From an uncultured Bacilli bacterium (GTDB lineage: Bacteria; Bacillota_I; Bacilli_A; RF39; UBA660): a stretch of 64,000 nt of DNA. A program made the position numbers and the translations under genes. The notes under the pieces are model-generated. The model did not search any database and was not told where the DNA came from. It worked only from the letters and a program-made list of their open reading frames with translations. Location: assembly GCA_934155185.1 (NCBI GenBank), contig CAKPGT010000005.1:1-64000 (forward strand), in the 5' to 3' direction. This document shows positions 45,332 through 54,010 of this stretch, one piece after another; the first letter of the stretch is position 1, and each line of letters opens with the position of its first letter.

Positions 45332-45759
45332 TAATGCAATATCCTATTTTTTATATACGTATCATTATTTAGGTCATCAATATACCAAGCTAAAGGTATC
45401 ACGCCTTCTCTTAATATACTTAGCTCATTAACTAATAAGTCATCGCTTAAGTACATTTCATACCCACTAACATCAAACCAATTTTGTATTTTTTCATCTT
45501 TATTTATAGTGCCTTTTAGCTCAAGCTTTAATTCATCATCTATTACAACATTTCTAGTAAAATATATAATATCATCTTTCACTTCATAATTATTTATATG
45601 CATTATGCTACCATAAGGAATAACTTCACCATATTCTGTACTAACAAATTTATTCTTTTTTGTTAAAAACTCATCTAAATTAACCAAAAAACTTCGTCTT
45701 TCAATTGTTACAATAGCTTTATCACCAATTTGATATATTTTATCTATTTTTGTTTTCAT
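45331..45759 (-). CDS. Hypothetical protein between lepA and hemW
   Basis: 142 residues, not recognised. Mostly beta-like: IYQIGDKAIVTIERRSFLVN, KGTINKDEKIQNWFDVSGYE, with no membrane segment, cysteine or catalytic-looking motif. Its stop overlaps the hemW start by one base and it begins 8 bases after lepA, so it is expressed with both. It may have a small regulatory role near translation, but only position suggests this. Confidence 0.7.
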   Translation of the reverse strand: MKTKIDKIYQIGDKAIVTIERRSFLVNLDEFLTKKNKFVSTEYGEVIPYGSIMHINNYEVKDDIIYFTRNVVIDDELKLELKGTINKDEKIQNWFDVSGYEMYLSDDLLVNELSILREGVIPLAWYIDDLNNDTYIKNRILH

Positions 45760-45767
45760 AATATCTC

Positions 45768-47561
45768 CTATTTATCAACGCTTAGTACCGACAAAAATGC
45801 TTCTTGTGGAACATCTACATTTCCAACTCTTTTCATTCTTTTTTTACCCTCTTTTTGTTTTTCTAAAAGTTTTCTTTTTCTCGATATATCACCGCCATAA
45901 CATTTAGCTAATACATTTTTCTTCATAGCTTTAATGTCACTTCTTGCAATTACTTTAGTTCCAATAACCGCTTGTATTGGAACCTCAAATAGTTGTCTTG
46001 GAATTAATTTTTTCAAATTTCCTGTAATTATTTTACCCCTTTCATATGCAAAATCTTTATGAGTTATAACAGATAAAGCATCAACTGCTTCTCCATTAAT
46101 TAATATATCCATTTTAACTAAGTTGCTAGCTTTATAGCCTATAACCTCATAATCAAAAGAAGCATAGCCTTTAGTAAAAGATTTTAACCTATCAAAAAAA
46201 TCATAAACTACTTCTGATAGTGGTATTTCATAGTGAATATTAACCCTTGTTTCATTAATATAATCCATATTTATATATGTACCCCTTTTATCCTGACAAA
46301 GCTCCATAACAGGCCCTATATACTCACTTGGTACAAATATATTAGTTTTAATATAAGGCTCTCTTATCTCTTTTATTTTAGCTTTATCTGGCATTTCCGT
46401 AGGATTATTAACTAATATTATTTCATTATTAGTAAGTTCCACTTCATACACAACAGATGGAGATGTTGCTATTATTCCAAGACCAAATTCTCTTTCTACT
46501 CTTTCTTCTGTAACATCCATATGAAGCATGCCTAAAAATCCGCATCTAAAACCAAAGCCAAGTGCAACTGACGTTTCAGGCTCAAAGGAAAGTGCTGCAT
46601 CATTTAGTTTTAATTTTTCTAAAGCATCGCGTAAAAGCGTATATTTATTAGATTCGGTTGGATAAAGCCCGCAAAAAACCATTGGTTTCATGGGAGAATA
46701 TCCAGGAAGAATTGTGCTAGGATCAGATGCCTTTGTTATCGTATCGCCTACTTTTATATCGCTTACGCTTTTTATAGAAGCACATAAATATCCAACTTCT
46801 CCGGCACTTAATGAATCAACATGAACTTCTTTAGGATTATGTTTACCAAGCTCAGTTACTTCATAATAGGTATTGGCACCTATCATTTTTATTTTATCCC
46901 CAACACTTACTTTTCCGTTTACCACTCTAAGCCATATAATTGCACCTCTATATGATTCATAAAAACTATCAAATACTAACGCTTGGAGTTTATCACATTC
47001 ACTTCCACTAGGGCAAGGTATCCTGTCAACTATAGCATCTAAAAGTGTATCTATTCCATAACCTGTTTTAGCACTAGTTAAAATAATTTCTTCTTCTTTA
47101 AAACCAAATGTATTAATTATTTCTTTTTTTGCCTTATCTACATCTGCATTAGGTAAATCTATTTTATTGATAATTGGAATTATTGTAAGATTATTTTCAA
47201 GTGCTAAATAAAGATTAGCTAAAGTCTGTGCTTCTATACCTTGTGCTGCATCAACAACTAAGATAGCACCCTCACATGCAGCAAGACTTCTTGATACCTC
47301 ATATGAAAAATCAACATGACCTGGAGTATCTATTAAATGGAGCATATATGTTGCATTATCTTTTTTATAATTAAGTTCAACAGCATTAAGCTTAATTGTA
47401 ATACCTCTTTCACGTTCTAAATCCATAGAATCAAGCATTTGTTCTTTAGCTTCCCTTTTAGTTACCGCACCAGTCTTTTCCATTATCCTATCAGCTAATG
47501 TCGACTTTCCATGATCTATATGAGCAATAATACTAAAATTTCTTATATTTTCTCGTTTCAT
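45768..47561 (-). CDS. lepA: Elongation factor 4 (LepA)
   Basis: 597-residue GTPase that back-translocates stalled ribosomes. G1 [16 protein letters not shown]3 [13 protein letters not shown]4 [10 protein letters not shown]5 [13 protein letters not shown]-like domains and the LepA-specific C-terminal domain ([38 protein letters not shown]). ATG at 47561 is preferred over an upstream in-frame GTG that is part of its own AAGGTGA ribosome site. Minus-strand extended -10 (TGATATAAT) lies just upstream. Confidence 0.97.
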   Translation of the reverse strand: MKRENIRNFSIIAHIDHGKSTLADRIMEKTGAVTKREAKEQMLDSMDLERERGITIKLNAVELNYKKDNATYMLHLIDTPGHVDFSYEVSRSLAACEGAILVVDAAQGIEAQTLANLYLALENNLTIIPIINKIDLPNADVDKAKKEIINTFGFKEEEIILTSAKTGYGIDTLLDAIVDRIPCPSGSECDKLQALVFDSFYESYRGAIIWLRVVNGKVSVGDKIKMIGANTYYEVTELGKHNPKEVHVDSLSAGEVGYLCASIKSVSDIKVGDTITKASDPSTILPGYSPMKPMVFCGLYPTESNKYTLLRDALEKLKLNDAALSFEPETSVALGFGFRCGFLGMLHMDVTEERVEREFGLGIIATSPSVVYEVELTNNEIILVNNPTEMPDKAKIKEIREPYIKTNIFVPSEYIGPVMELCQDKRGTYINMDYINETRVNIHYEIPLSEVVYDFFDRLKSFTKGYASFDYEVIGYKASNLVKMDILINGEAVDALSVITHKDFAYERGKIITGNLKKLIPRQLFEVPIQAVIGTKVIARSDIKAMKKNVLAKCYGGDISRKRKLLEKQKEGKKRMKRVGNVDVPQEAFLSVLSVDK

Positions 47562-47581
47562 AAATACAATCACCTTCTAAA

Positions 47582-47590
47582 ATTATATCA
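47582..47590 (-). promoter_or_regulatory. Extended -10 of the lepA operon
   Basis: Minus strand TGATATAAT (47590-47582), no good -35; leader about 14 bases. Confidence 0.5.
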
Positions 47591-47600
47591 TAGCAAAAAG

Positions 47601-47627
47601 AAAAAGTCTTTTATTTTAAGACTTTTT
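47601..47627. terminator. Palindromic terminator between the trpS unit and lepA
   Basis: AAAAAGTCTT / AAGACTTTTT with a 7-base loop and T-runs on both sides; ends the trpS-helical protein unit (its end overlaps the stop). Confidence 0.8.
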
Positions 47628-48624
47628 TATTCTGCGGTTTATTTAAATAATCACGAATTCTATCATCAACATATGAAAAATGATTATAATTAATATATTT
47701 ATTAAACAAGGTATGTAATTCTTCTATATCAATACCTAATTTCTTATGATTTAAAAAGCAGTAATTTAGAAACTTTTCATATGAATCAAATATTTGAAGT
47801 AACAATTCATAATCCTCGTTTTGGTATATGTATAAAGCTATATAATTTTTATTTTTTGTCTTTATTATAGCTTTTCTAACTTCATTTATAAAGTTTATAT
47901 TGTTATCTTTAGACTCTTCGCTAAAAAGGATTCCCATATTAGAAATATCTTTTAGAAGTGATAATAATGAAGAAAAGTTGCTACTGCTTATACCATCATT
48001 TATATAGCATGAAATTGCCTTAATGTAGATTTTTTCAAGATTAGTTTTTCTTTTACTCATATATACCGAATAAAAACGTACAATTCTTTTAAAAAGGCTA
48101 ATATCAATTTTTTTGGCATCATTGCTAAAATATTCATCTAAAAGTTCCTCTACTTTTTCAGTATACATAGTTATTACTTTTTCATTAGCAAAAGTTTTTT
48201 TAGCAAATTTTAGTAAGCATTCAATATTACTAGTATATTTAAGCGATATTTGAACTATTTTATCTAAGTAAAGTTCTCGCATTGCCGAATCACAGATAAC
48301 ATAACTATATATGTCAAATATAGCATTATAATTATAATTATTTTTATTATCAAACACATCAAGTATCATGTTTTGATGATCTATATCCGCATTTATAAAA
48401 GTAGATATATTAAAATTATCTGTTTTAATCATATATAAAATAGCTTTCTTAGTTTCTTCATAATTAAAACTATTTATATTACTGCATATATAATTTATTA
48501 TTTCTTCAAATTTATCTGGCTTTTCATTTGCTAACGAAATAAGTTCATTTAACTCATATTTTTCATCTTCAAAATATTTTTTATATTTAGAGAAAACTAT
48601 ACATTTTTTAAAATTGTTATTCAT
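47611..48624 (-). CDS. Hypothetical all-helical protein cotranscribed with trpS
   Basis: 337 residues from the ATG at 48624, which has GGGGGA just before it; an in-frame ATG at 48645 lacks a ribosome site. No known motif, membrane segment or signal. Strings of amphipathic helices of about 35 residues (KFEEIINYICSNINSF, CLLKFAKKTFANEKVITMY, NFINEVRKAIIKTKNKNYI) suggest an alpha-solenoid. Ends in a basic NKPQNKKVLK that is encoded by the terminator stem. Placed behind trpS, hence under tryptophan T-box control. Confidence 0.65.
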   Translation of the reverse strand: MNNNFKKCIVFSKYKKYFEDEKYELNELISLANEKPDKFEEIINYICSNINSFNYEETKKAILYMIKTDNFNISTFINADIDHQNMILDVFDNKNNYNYNAIFDIYSYVICDSAMRELYLDKIVQISLKYTSNIECLLKFAKKTFANEKVITMYTEKVEELLDEYFSNDAKKIDISLFKRIVRFYSVYMSKRKTNLEKIYIKAISCYINDGISSSNFSSLLSLLKDISNMGILFSEESKDNNINFINEVRKAIIKTKNKNYIALYIYQNEDYELLLQIFDSYEKFLNYCFLNHKKLGIDIEELHTLFNKYINYNHFSYVDDRIRDYLNKPQNKKVLK

Positions 48625-48649
48625 AAATCCCCCATAAATTATCATTTAT

Positions 48650-49630
48650 TTAGTTATAAAATCCTATTTTATTTTTTACTGCATCATATTTTGCTTTTGC
48701 GTATACTCTTGTTTTTTCTGCACCTTTTCTTAAAATCTCATCTATTTTATCACTATTTAAATATTCATTATATTTTAGTTGTATTTTTTCTATTTCGCTA
48801 ACTACTACATCAGCTACACTCTTTTTGAATGTTCCATAGTTAGAGTCTTTGAATTTTTTTTCTATTTCATCCATTTTTTTACCAGTTAATGAAGAATATA
48901 TATTAATTAGATTTGAAATACCTGGTTTATTTTCTTCATCATACCTTACAATTGACTCAGAATCTGTAGTTGCTCTCATTATTTTCTTTCTTATAACGTC
49001 TGGTTCATCTAAAAGTCTTATTACACCATTTTGGTTTTCACTTGATTTACTCATCTTGTGTAATGGATCAACTAAGTCCATTATTTTTGTGCCGGATGTA
49101 CTTATTAATGGCTCAGGAACTGCAAATGTATTTCCATACTTTTTGTTAAATCTTTCTGCAATGTCTCTTGCAATTTCAACATGCTGTTTTTGATCTATTC
49201 CAACTGGTACATAATCAGTATCATATATTAATATGTCTGATGCCATTAAAACCGGATATGTAAATAATCCTGCTGTAAAGTTTTCTTTTCCCTTACTTTT
49301 TTCCTTAAACTGATGCATTCTAGATAGTTCACCAAAGTAAGTGTTACATTCTAAAATCCAAGAAAGGTTTGCATGGTACTCATTTTGAGATTGAACAAAA
49401 ATAGTATTTTTATCTGGATCAAGTCCGCATGCTAAATAAAGTGCTAATAAACTTTTAGTGTTTTCTTTTAAGTTAAAATTTTCTTTAGGAACAGTAATGG
49501 CATGAAGGTCTGCAACAAATATAAATGATTCATATTCATCTTGGTATTTTACCATCTGCTTTATAGCTCCTATATAGTTTCCTAGTGTTATTACGCCTGT
49601 TGGCTGTAAGCCTGTTAACATTCTTTTCAT
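48650..49630 (-). CDS. trpS: Tryptophanyl-tRNA synthetase
   Basis: 326-residue class I synthetase. HIGH-type motif LQPTGVITLGNYIGAI (His replaced by Thr, as in other TrpRS of this group), tryptophan-pocket DADLH-like FVADLHAIT, YPVLMASDILIYDTDYVPVG-type nucleotide region (motif shortened) and KMSKS in LHKMSKSSENQNG. Full length. A long T-box leader precedes it on the same strand. Confidence 0.96.
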   Translation of the reverse strand: MKRMLTGLQPTGVITLGNYIGAIKQMVKYQDEYESFIFVADLHAITVPKENFNLKENTKSLLALYLACGLDPDKNTIFVQSQNEYHANLSWILECNTYFGELSRMHQFKEKSKGKENFTAGLFTYPVLMASDILIYDTDYVPVGIDQKQHVEIARDIAERFNKKYGNTFAVPEPLISTSGTKIMDLVDPLHKMSKSSENQNGVIRLLDEPDVIRKKIMRATTDSESIVRYDEENKPGISNLINIYSSLTGKKMDEIEKKFKDSNYGTFKKSVADVVVSEIEKIQLKYNEYLNSDKIDEILRKGAEKTRVYAKAKYDAVKNKIGFYN

Positions 49631-49725
49631 ATAATCATATTCCCTTCTATTTATAATTTTTAGTTTATAAGTGTAAATAACTACACCATCGTTTTTTTAA
49701 TATCATATACTCATACCTTTCTGCA

Positions 49726-49964
49726 CATAAAAACTCTTACCCTAATATAGGATAAGAGTTGTTTTCTTACTTTTAATGCCACCTACGTACTATCATACAT
49801 ATGTTACTTTTAACGGATAACAAATCCGGAAATAGCCTACTTTAAATAATTTCGGTATTCATTCACAAGCCCATTCACTAAAACTCATATGCAACTTTTC
49901 ACCACAATAGTTACTCTCTATAATACTTATTTTAACTACTCTTCTTGCTCAACAATTTAAATAT
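49726..49964 (-). promoter_or_regulatory. T-box leader of trpS (tryptophan)
   Basis: Leader from about 49964 to a terminator at 49760-49726 (AACTCTTA / TAAGAGTT, then TTTTTA). Near the 5' end lies AAGAAGAGTAG and AGAGAGT, as in T-box stem I. GAATGGGC places a TGG codon (49873-49871) where a tryptophan specifier is expected. The antiterminator core TAGGTGGCATT includes TGGC (49781-49778), which fits the G73 end of tRNA-Trp, although the following ACCGCG of the consensus is degraded. Uncharged tRNA-Trp should permit trpS transcription. Confidence 0.7.
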
Positions 49965-49970
49965 AACTAA

Positions 49971-49999
49971 ATTATATAGAAAAGAAATACATTTGTCAA
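49971..49999 (-). promoter_or_regulatory. trpS promoter
   Basis: Consensus TTGACA (49999-49994), 17 bp, TATAAT (49976-49971) on the minus strand, back-to-back with the antitoxin RNA promoter. Confidence 0.85.
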
Positions 50000-50017
50000 T
50001 AAGTCTGAATAAAGCAA

Positions 50018-50046
50018 TTTACATATTTTAAATAATATCGTATAAT
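50018..50046 (+). promoter_or_regulatory. Promoter of the antisense RNA
   Basis: TTTACA (50018-50023), 17 bp, TATAAT (50041-50046). Confidence 0.75.
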
Positions 50047-50052
50047 TTAATT

Positions 50053-50138
50053 AGTGGAAACACTAAAGCTTAAAGTTAGTTTCGTGTTTTCCAATTATTT
50101 GGAAGACACGGCTATCCTTTTTGGTTAGCCGTGTTTTG
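50053..50138 (+). ncRNA. Probable antitoxin RNA of a type I toxin-antitoxin locus
   Basis: About 85-base RNA with a good promoter and a GC-rich terminator (ACACGGCTA / TAGCCGTGT). Its 5' region carries GGAAACACTAA (50056-50066), repeated in the same orientation as GGAAAACACTAA (50241-50252) in the leader of the convergent toxin gene. Because the two are transcribed in opposite directions, the repeats are complementary in RNA; the shared terminator gives a second pairing region. This is the arrangement of RNAII in the enterococcal par (Fst) module. The 5' part can also fold on itself (TGGAAACAC with GTGTTTTCCA). Confidence 0.65.
50106..50137. terminator. Shared terminator of the convergent toxin and antitoxin RNAs
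   Basis: 9-bp perfect stem ACACGGCTA / TAGCCGTGT (50106-50114, 50126-50134), symmetric; strong T-run on the plus side, weaker on the minus. Confidence 0.8.
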
Positions 50139-50213
50139 TTATATTATAAATAATACTATTATTACTAATAGTATGATGATTATTAGTTTAAGAAATCTAT
50201 TTTCTTTCTTCAT
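50139..50213 (-). CDS. 24-aa hydrophobic peptide, probable type I toxin
   Basis: Begins MKKENRFLKL and continues with 14 almost purely Ile/Leu/Val/Phe residues to a TAA: a basic head plus one membrane helix, the form of type I toxins such as Fst, Ldr and TisB. The ribosome site AGGGGTGA (50226-50219) is 8 bases before the ATG and is partly locked in a CCTTTTC / GAAAAGG hairpin (50242-50224), as in fst mRNA. The transcript would start near 50270 (TATAAT 50282-50277) and end in the terminator it shares with the convergent RNA. Too short for standard gene callers. Toxicity is inference. Confidence 0.65.
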   Translation of the reverse strand: MKKENRFLKLIIIILLVIIVLFII

Positions 50214-50223
50214 AAGCATCACC

Positions 50224-50242
50224 CCTTTTCATTTAGAAAAGG
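50224..50242 (-). promoter_or_regulatory. 5' hairpin masking the toxin ribosome site
   Basis: CCTTTTC / GAAAAGG with a 5-base loop; the right arm contains the first two G of the AGGGGTGA ribosome site. Confidence 0.55.
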
Positions 50243-50276
50243 AAAACACTAACTAACCCTTACTTTAACACCTCCA

Positions 50277-50282
50277 ATTATA
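50277..50282 (-). promoter_or_regulatory. -10 box of the toxin mRNA
   Basis: Minus-strand TATAAT; the -35 is poor. A GGAGGTG follows directly in the leader but opens no useful frame. Confidence 0.45.
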
Positions 50283-50328
50283 TTATTAAATAACTTTTTT
50301 AATATCCCGCGAATTTTTGCTATCTTTT

Positions 50329-50655
50329 TTAATTATTTACCATTTTATCTACACCACCAAATAATTTATTCATTCCTTTTTTAAAGTATTTAGCAAAAGC
50401 ATTAGAAGTAAAAAGACCAAAATCAGATACAATATTACTATAATCTTTTTTTACATTAACAACATAATCTTCAACATTTATTTTTTTACCATTTTTTATA
50501 TCATTTTCAAATTCCTTTATTTTTTCTTCAGTAAGTGAAGATTTTTTACTATTTAAATCTTCATAATACCCATTTGCAGAGGAAAAATACAAAACTAAAA
50601 AACCTATAAATAAGAAAAATACAAAAATATGAAATATTTTCTTATAACTGATCAT
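50329..50655 (-). CDS. Small membrane-anchored protein in the yqxA position
   Basis: 108 residues. One N-terminal membrane helix (KIFHIFVFFLFIGFLVLYF) followed by a charged, mostly helical outside part (YYEDLNSKKSSLTEEKIKEF, DYVVNVKKDYSNIVSDFG). Its ATG overlaps the spoIIP stop. In Bacillus the gene after gpr-spoIIP is yqxA (DUF3679), of similar size and topology; sequence similarity could not be judged, so this is a positional assignment. Probably a sporulation-related envelope protein. Confidence 0.6.
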   Translation of the reverse strand: MISYKKIFHIFVFFLFIGFLVLYFSSANGYYEDLNSKKSSLTEEKIKEFENDIKNGKKINVEDYVVNVKKDYSNIVSDFGLFTSNAFAKYFKKGMNKLFGGVDKMVNN

Positions 50656-51575
50656 AGACTATCACCTATATATTGAATTAAAGAATCATATATTACATTC
50701 ATAGAATTTTCAACTTCCTCTTTAGTATTATCTTTGCCACCAACCTCAATCAAAAATAGATTGCCTGAAATATCCTGATTATATACTCCATTTACCCCTT
50801 TACCCTGCTTTTCCATAATGCCACGGCTAATATTAGGTACTTTACTTTCTATGATATCGTTTAGTATATTAGCATTATTTAAATTAACACTATATGAGGT
50901 GTTTTCTAATCCAACTAAGAACAAAATTTTTGCATAACTTTTATCATTGTAAGACATAGTACTTCTCTCTTTACCGACTGAATCTCTATGAAAATCAATA
51001 AAATATTTCAAACTTGGATACTTATTAATAGCTTTTTTAATAAAATCTTTTGTAACATCATATGATTTATAATATTTTAAATTATTTTGTTCTAAAAACA
51101 CACCTACACTTTGTTCTTCAAATATTGTGCTAATTCCATTATTGTTTAGTTTATTTGAAAAATTTGCTGATGCTTCGTATATAGAATATCCATTATATTC
51201 TTCACTTTGATGTGTATTATAAATATATATAATAGGTTTACTGGCACTTGTTTTAGAAACATTCTGTTTATTTGCAGAAACTTCATTCTTTTTTTCATCT
51301 TCCACTGGTTTATCTACTTTAACTGCCTTAACTTTTTTAATATTATCATTTAATAGTAATGTTGGTTTATTTATTGCGTGCTCTATTTTAGATGATATTA
51401 CTTTGTTTATGTTAAATGGTATATAGTTTATATTTTCATTTAATACACTTTTTTTAAGCTTATTTTTAGCACAGTATTTAAAAGCAAATACATATGAAAA
51501 AAAGAAGAAGAATGAAAAAATTATTTTTACAATTTTTTTTCTTTTTTTTATTTTAACCGTCTTAAATTGTTTCAT
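50652..51575 (-). CDS. spoIIP: Stage II sporulation protein P (SpoIIP)
   Basis: 307-residue membrane-anchored peptidoglycan amidase/endopeptidase of the SpoIIDMP engulfment complex. A basic N-terminus and a membrane helix (IIFSFFFFFSYVFAFKYC) precede a linker and the catalytic domain with YIYNTHQSEEY, KYFIDFHRDSVGKE and NLFLIEVGGKDN, giving the metal-binding His/Glu set of the amidase_3-like fold. ATG at 51575 is chosen for GGTGAT just upstream; the longer TTG-started form lacks a ribosome site. Cotranscribed after gpr. Confidence 0.9.
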   Translation of the reverse strand: MKQFKTVKIKKRKKIVKIIFSFFFFFSYVFAFKYCAKNKLKKSVLNENINYIPFNINKVISSKIEHAINKPTLLLNDNIKKVKAVKVDKPVEDEKKNEVSANKQNVSKTSASKPIIYIYNTHQSEEYNGYSIYEASANFSNKLNNNGISTIFEEQSVGVFLEQNNLKYYKSYDVTKDFIKKAINKYPSLKYFIDFHRDSVGKERSTMSYNDKSYAKILFLVGLENTSYSVNLNNANILNDIIESKVPNISRGIMEKQGKGVNGVYNQDISGNLFLIEVGGKDNTKEEVENSMNVIYDSLIQYIGDSL

Positions 51576-51646
51576 TATCATCACCAATTTTAAATTACCA
51601 CATTTAAGTTATTATTATTGTCGAACGATAATAAAATATTATATTT

Positions 51647-52657
51647 TTATATATTATGAAGTGTATGATTTATAGCATAGCTTACAATATCGGATAATTT
51701 TTCCATAACAAAATCTACTTCTTTAGGAGTTACCATAAAATTATAGCCAGTTGGATCTAATACCTCATATGTAAGCTTTAATAATTCATCGCTACTTAAA
51801 TCGCCTATTAATCCAAGAAGCTTTCTCTTATCATCTTCTTCTACCTTAACATTCTTTTTTAGATAATTAACGCTTTTAATAATTAATTTAGCACTTTTTG
51901 ACTGCTCAAGCTTTTTATTATATGCATAATTTTTAGACATATAGTTAATAGTGTCAAAAACTATTACCGCTGCATCAACTACGGTTGGAACGCCAATTGC
52001 AATAACAGGAACATCAAGCGTATCTTTAGATATTTCCATCCTTTTATTGCCAACACCACTTCCTGGCATAATTCCAGAATCAGAAAGCTGAATACTTCTG
52101 TTTATTCTTTCGAGTGAAGTAGACGCAAGTGCATCAACTATTATTACTAAATCAGGTTTAGTCTCACGCACCACTCCCTTTATTATAGAAAGTGTTTCAA
52201 TTCCAGTTGAACCGGTTACACCTGGATATATAGTTGAAACACATGAAAAATTTTTATCAACATCAACGTCCATATCAAAAAGATGTTTTGTTACTATAAT
52301 ATTATTTGATACCATTGGTCCTAATGCATCTGGTGTTGATTTTATATTTCCAAGGCCAATAATAAGAGTCTTCATACTCATATTATAATTTATAGTCTTA
52401 AGAATGTTTTTAAGTTCCCTTGTAAGTGCTTTTGATACGTCCTCTTTTATATCAGTATCAGTTACATCACCAAATTCAATTGTTATATAAGTGCCTTCTT
52501 TTTTGCCTAAATCATTATCTTTTTCAAGCTTTATATATGTTGTTTTTATACCATTTTCTTCACTAATTTTTTGTTCAATTTTACTTTCATTTTTTTCTAT
52601 TAAATCAATAGCCATATCTGTTCTAAGTTCATATTTTCCTAAATTTATGCTATGCAT
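51647..52657 (-). CDS. gpr: Germination protease GPR
   Basis: 336-residue aspartic-like protease that degrades small acid-soluble spore proteins when spores germinate. The N-terminal YELRTDMAIDL holds the prosequence cleavage region (RTDLA in relatives); IGLGNIKSTPDALGPMV, TIYPGVTGSTGIET and the DALAST / SGIMPGSGVGNKR segments follow the family. ATG at 52657 is preferred: GGTGAT lies 7 bases before it, whereas the in-frame GTG upstream is part of that site. Divergent from rpsT, as in Bacillus. Confidence 0.93.
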   Translation of the reverse strand: MHSINLGKYELRTDMAIDLIEKNESKIEQKISEENGIKTTYIKLEKDNDLGKKEGTYITIEFGDVTDTDIKEDVSKALTRELKNILKTINYNMSMKTLIIGLGNIKSTPDALGPMVSNNIIVTKHLFDMDVDVDKNFSCVSTIYPGVTGSTGIETLSIIKGVVRETKPDLVIIVDALASTSLERINRSIQLSDSGIMPGSGVGNKRMEISKDTLDVPVIAIGVPTVVDAAVIVFDTINYMSKNYAYNKKLEQSKSAKLIIKSVNYLKKNVKVEEDDKRKLLGLIGDLSSDELLKLTYEVLDPTGYNFMVTPKEVDFVMEKLSDIVSYAINHTLHNI

Positions 52658-52762
52658 TATAAGATCACCCACTTTTATTTTGGCAAAAATAGTAAATATT
52701 ATTGATTTTTTCTTATTTTTTTGATAAACTTATAGAAGTTATTGACCTTAGGAGGTGAAAAA

Positions 52763-53005
52763 ATGCCAAATATCAAAAGTGCTAAAAAAAGAGTTAAGGT
52801 TATCGCTAATAAACATGAAGCTAATATTTTAAAAAAAGGAAGCATGAAAACTGCTATTAAGAAGGTTGAAAAAGAAGCTACTGCCGAAAATCTACAAACT
52901 GCATTCAAAAGAATTGACAAAGCTTTAGGTCAAGGAATTATTACAAAGAATAAAGCAGCACGTGATAAATCTAGATTATCAAAAAAAGTAAACGAAACGA
53001 AGTAA
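52763..53005 (+). CDS. rpsT: 30S ribosomal protein S20
   Basis: 80 residues. MPNIKSAKKRVKVIANKHEA start, then the basic S20 helical bundle with MKTAIKKVEKEATAE and GIITKNKAARDKSRLSKKV. ATG at 52763 has AGGAGGTGA 5 bases upstream; a longer in-frame start at 52742 includes the ribosome site and is rejected. Confidence 0.97.
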   Translation: MPNIKSAKKRVKVIANKHEANILKKGSMKTAIKKVEKEATAENLQTAFKRIDKALGQGIITKNKAARDKSRLSKKVNETK

Positions 53006-53022
53006 TTTTACTTCTTTTTTTT
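52999..53022 (+). terminator. rpsT terminator
   Basis: GAAGT / ACTTC stem overlapping the stop, then TTTTTTTT. Confidence 0.8.
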
Positions 53023-53029
53023 ATACATT

Positions 53030-53038
53030 ATTGGTATA
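53030..53038 (+). promoter_or_regulatory. Extended -10 of the transglutaminase-like gene
   Basis: TTGGTATAAT ending at 53040 or so; GGTGAT precedes the ATG at 53058. Confidence 0.45.
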
Positions 53039-53057
53039 ATGTTTATGGTGATACTAT

Positions 53058-53981
53058 ATGAAACGAATAATTAAATTAATTGTAGCTGTTGTATTTACAG
53101 TTATTCTATCAATATATATTAAGGATAATTATTATGTAATAACTAATAAAATAGAATATTTCTATAAAAAATATCTTCAAAAAGATATAATTCAAGTCTT
53201 AAACGATAATGAATATCGGAAAAAGCAGAACTATGAATATGTAAAAATTAATACTGATACTAAAATTAAGGATATTAATGACACTAAAAACGCAATATAT
53301 ACGTTTTTAGATGCAGGCTGGGATAATTACACAGTAAGGTGTGATGCGGATTATTTAAATTGTACCAATGATGTAAAAGAAATAGTTCAAAATAACACTT
53401 ACTTAACTGACTTAAGTAACTACGTTCATCCATACAATACATTTAATAAGATAAATACATCGTTTACTTCTTCTGGTAAAATAACATTTAAAAGAGAAAA
53501 AAGATATAGTGATGAACAAATAGCTAAAATAAATGAAAAAGTAAACGAAATATATAATAGCTATTATGATTCTTCAAAAAACACTATAGATAATATACGA
53601 ATATTTCATGATTATATTATAAATCATACATCATATGATACTAATAACACAACTGGTGTTGCTGAAATAAATTCAAGTACAGCCTATGGCATATTCTTTG
53701 ATGGTATAGGTATATGTAGTGGTTACACTGATGCAATGCAGCTTTTTTTAGAAAAATTACACGTAAAAAATTACAGAGTCTCATCTAATACCCATGTTTG
53801 GAATTTGGTATTTATAGATGGCAAGTGGCTACATCTTGATTTAACTTGGGATGATCCTATAATAAGTGATGGTTCTACCTCACTTAGTCATGATTACTTC
53901 CTAGTAGATACAGAAAAACTAAAAAGCTTTAATGATGGTGAGCACAATTACGATAGCAATGTTTATATAGAAGCTAATTAA
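53058..53981 (+). CDS. Transglutaminase-like (cysteine protease fold) exported protein
   Basis: 307 residues with an N-terminal membrane anchor (IIKLIVAVVFTVILSIYI). The C-terminal half is a transglutaminase-core domain: catalytic Cys in GIGICSGYTDAMQLFLEKL, His in NTHVWNLVFIDGKWLHLDLT and Asp in TWDDP. Such bacterial proteins act as extracellular peptidases or cross-linkers; a role in the cell wall or spore surface is possible given neighbouring sporulation genes, but is not shown. Single-gene unit with its own terminator. Confidence 0.8.
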   Translation: MKRIIKLIVAVVFTVILSIYIKDNYYVITNKIEYFYKKYLQKDIIQVLNDNEYRKKQNYEYVKINTDTKIKDINDTKNAIYTFLDAGWDNYTVRCDADYLNCTNDVKEIVQNNTYLTDLSNYVHPYNTFNKINTSFTSSGKITFKREKRYSDEQIAKINEKVNEIYNSYYDSSKNTIDNIRIFHDYIINHTSYDTNNTTGVAEINSSTAYGIFFDGIGICSGYTDAMQLFLEKLHVKNYRVSSNTHVWNLVFIDGKWLHLDLTWDDPIISDGSTSLSHDYFLVDTEKLKSFNDGEHNYDSNVYIEAN

Positions 53982-53985
53982 AATT

Positions 53986-54010
53986 AAAAGAACCCTAAAG
54001 TTCTTTTTTT
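53986..54010. terminator. Bidirectional terminator
   Basis: AAAAGAAC / GTTCTTTT with a CCTAAA loop between convergent transglutaminase-like gene and miaA. Confidence 0.8.

Noticed and set aside
50241..50275. Second small ORF behind GGAGGTG in the toxin leader
   Set aside because: The only starts there give peptides of three to six residues.
52742..52762. Longer S20 start
   Set aside because: It would include the ribosome site; S20 begins MPNIKSA in relatives.
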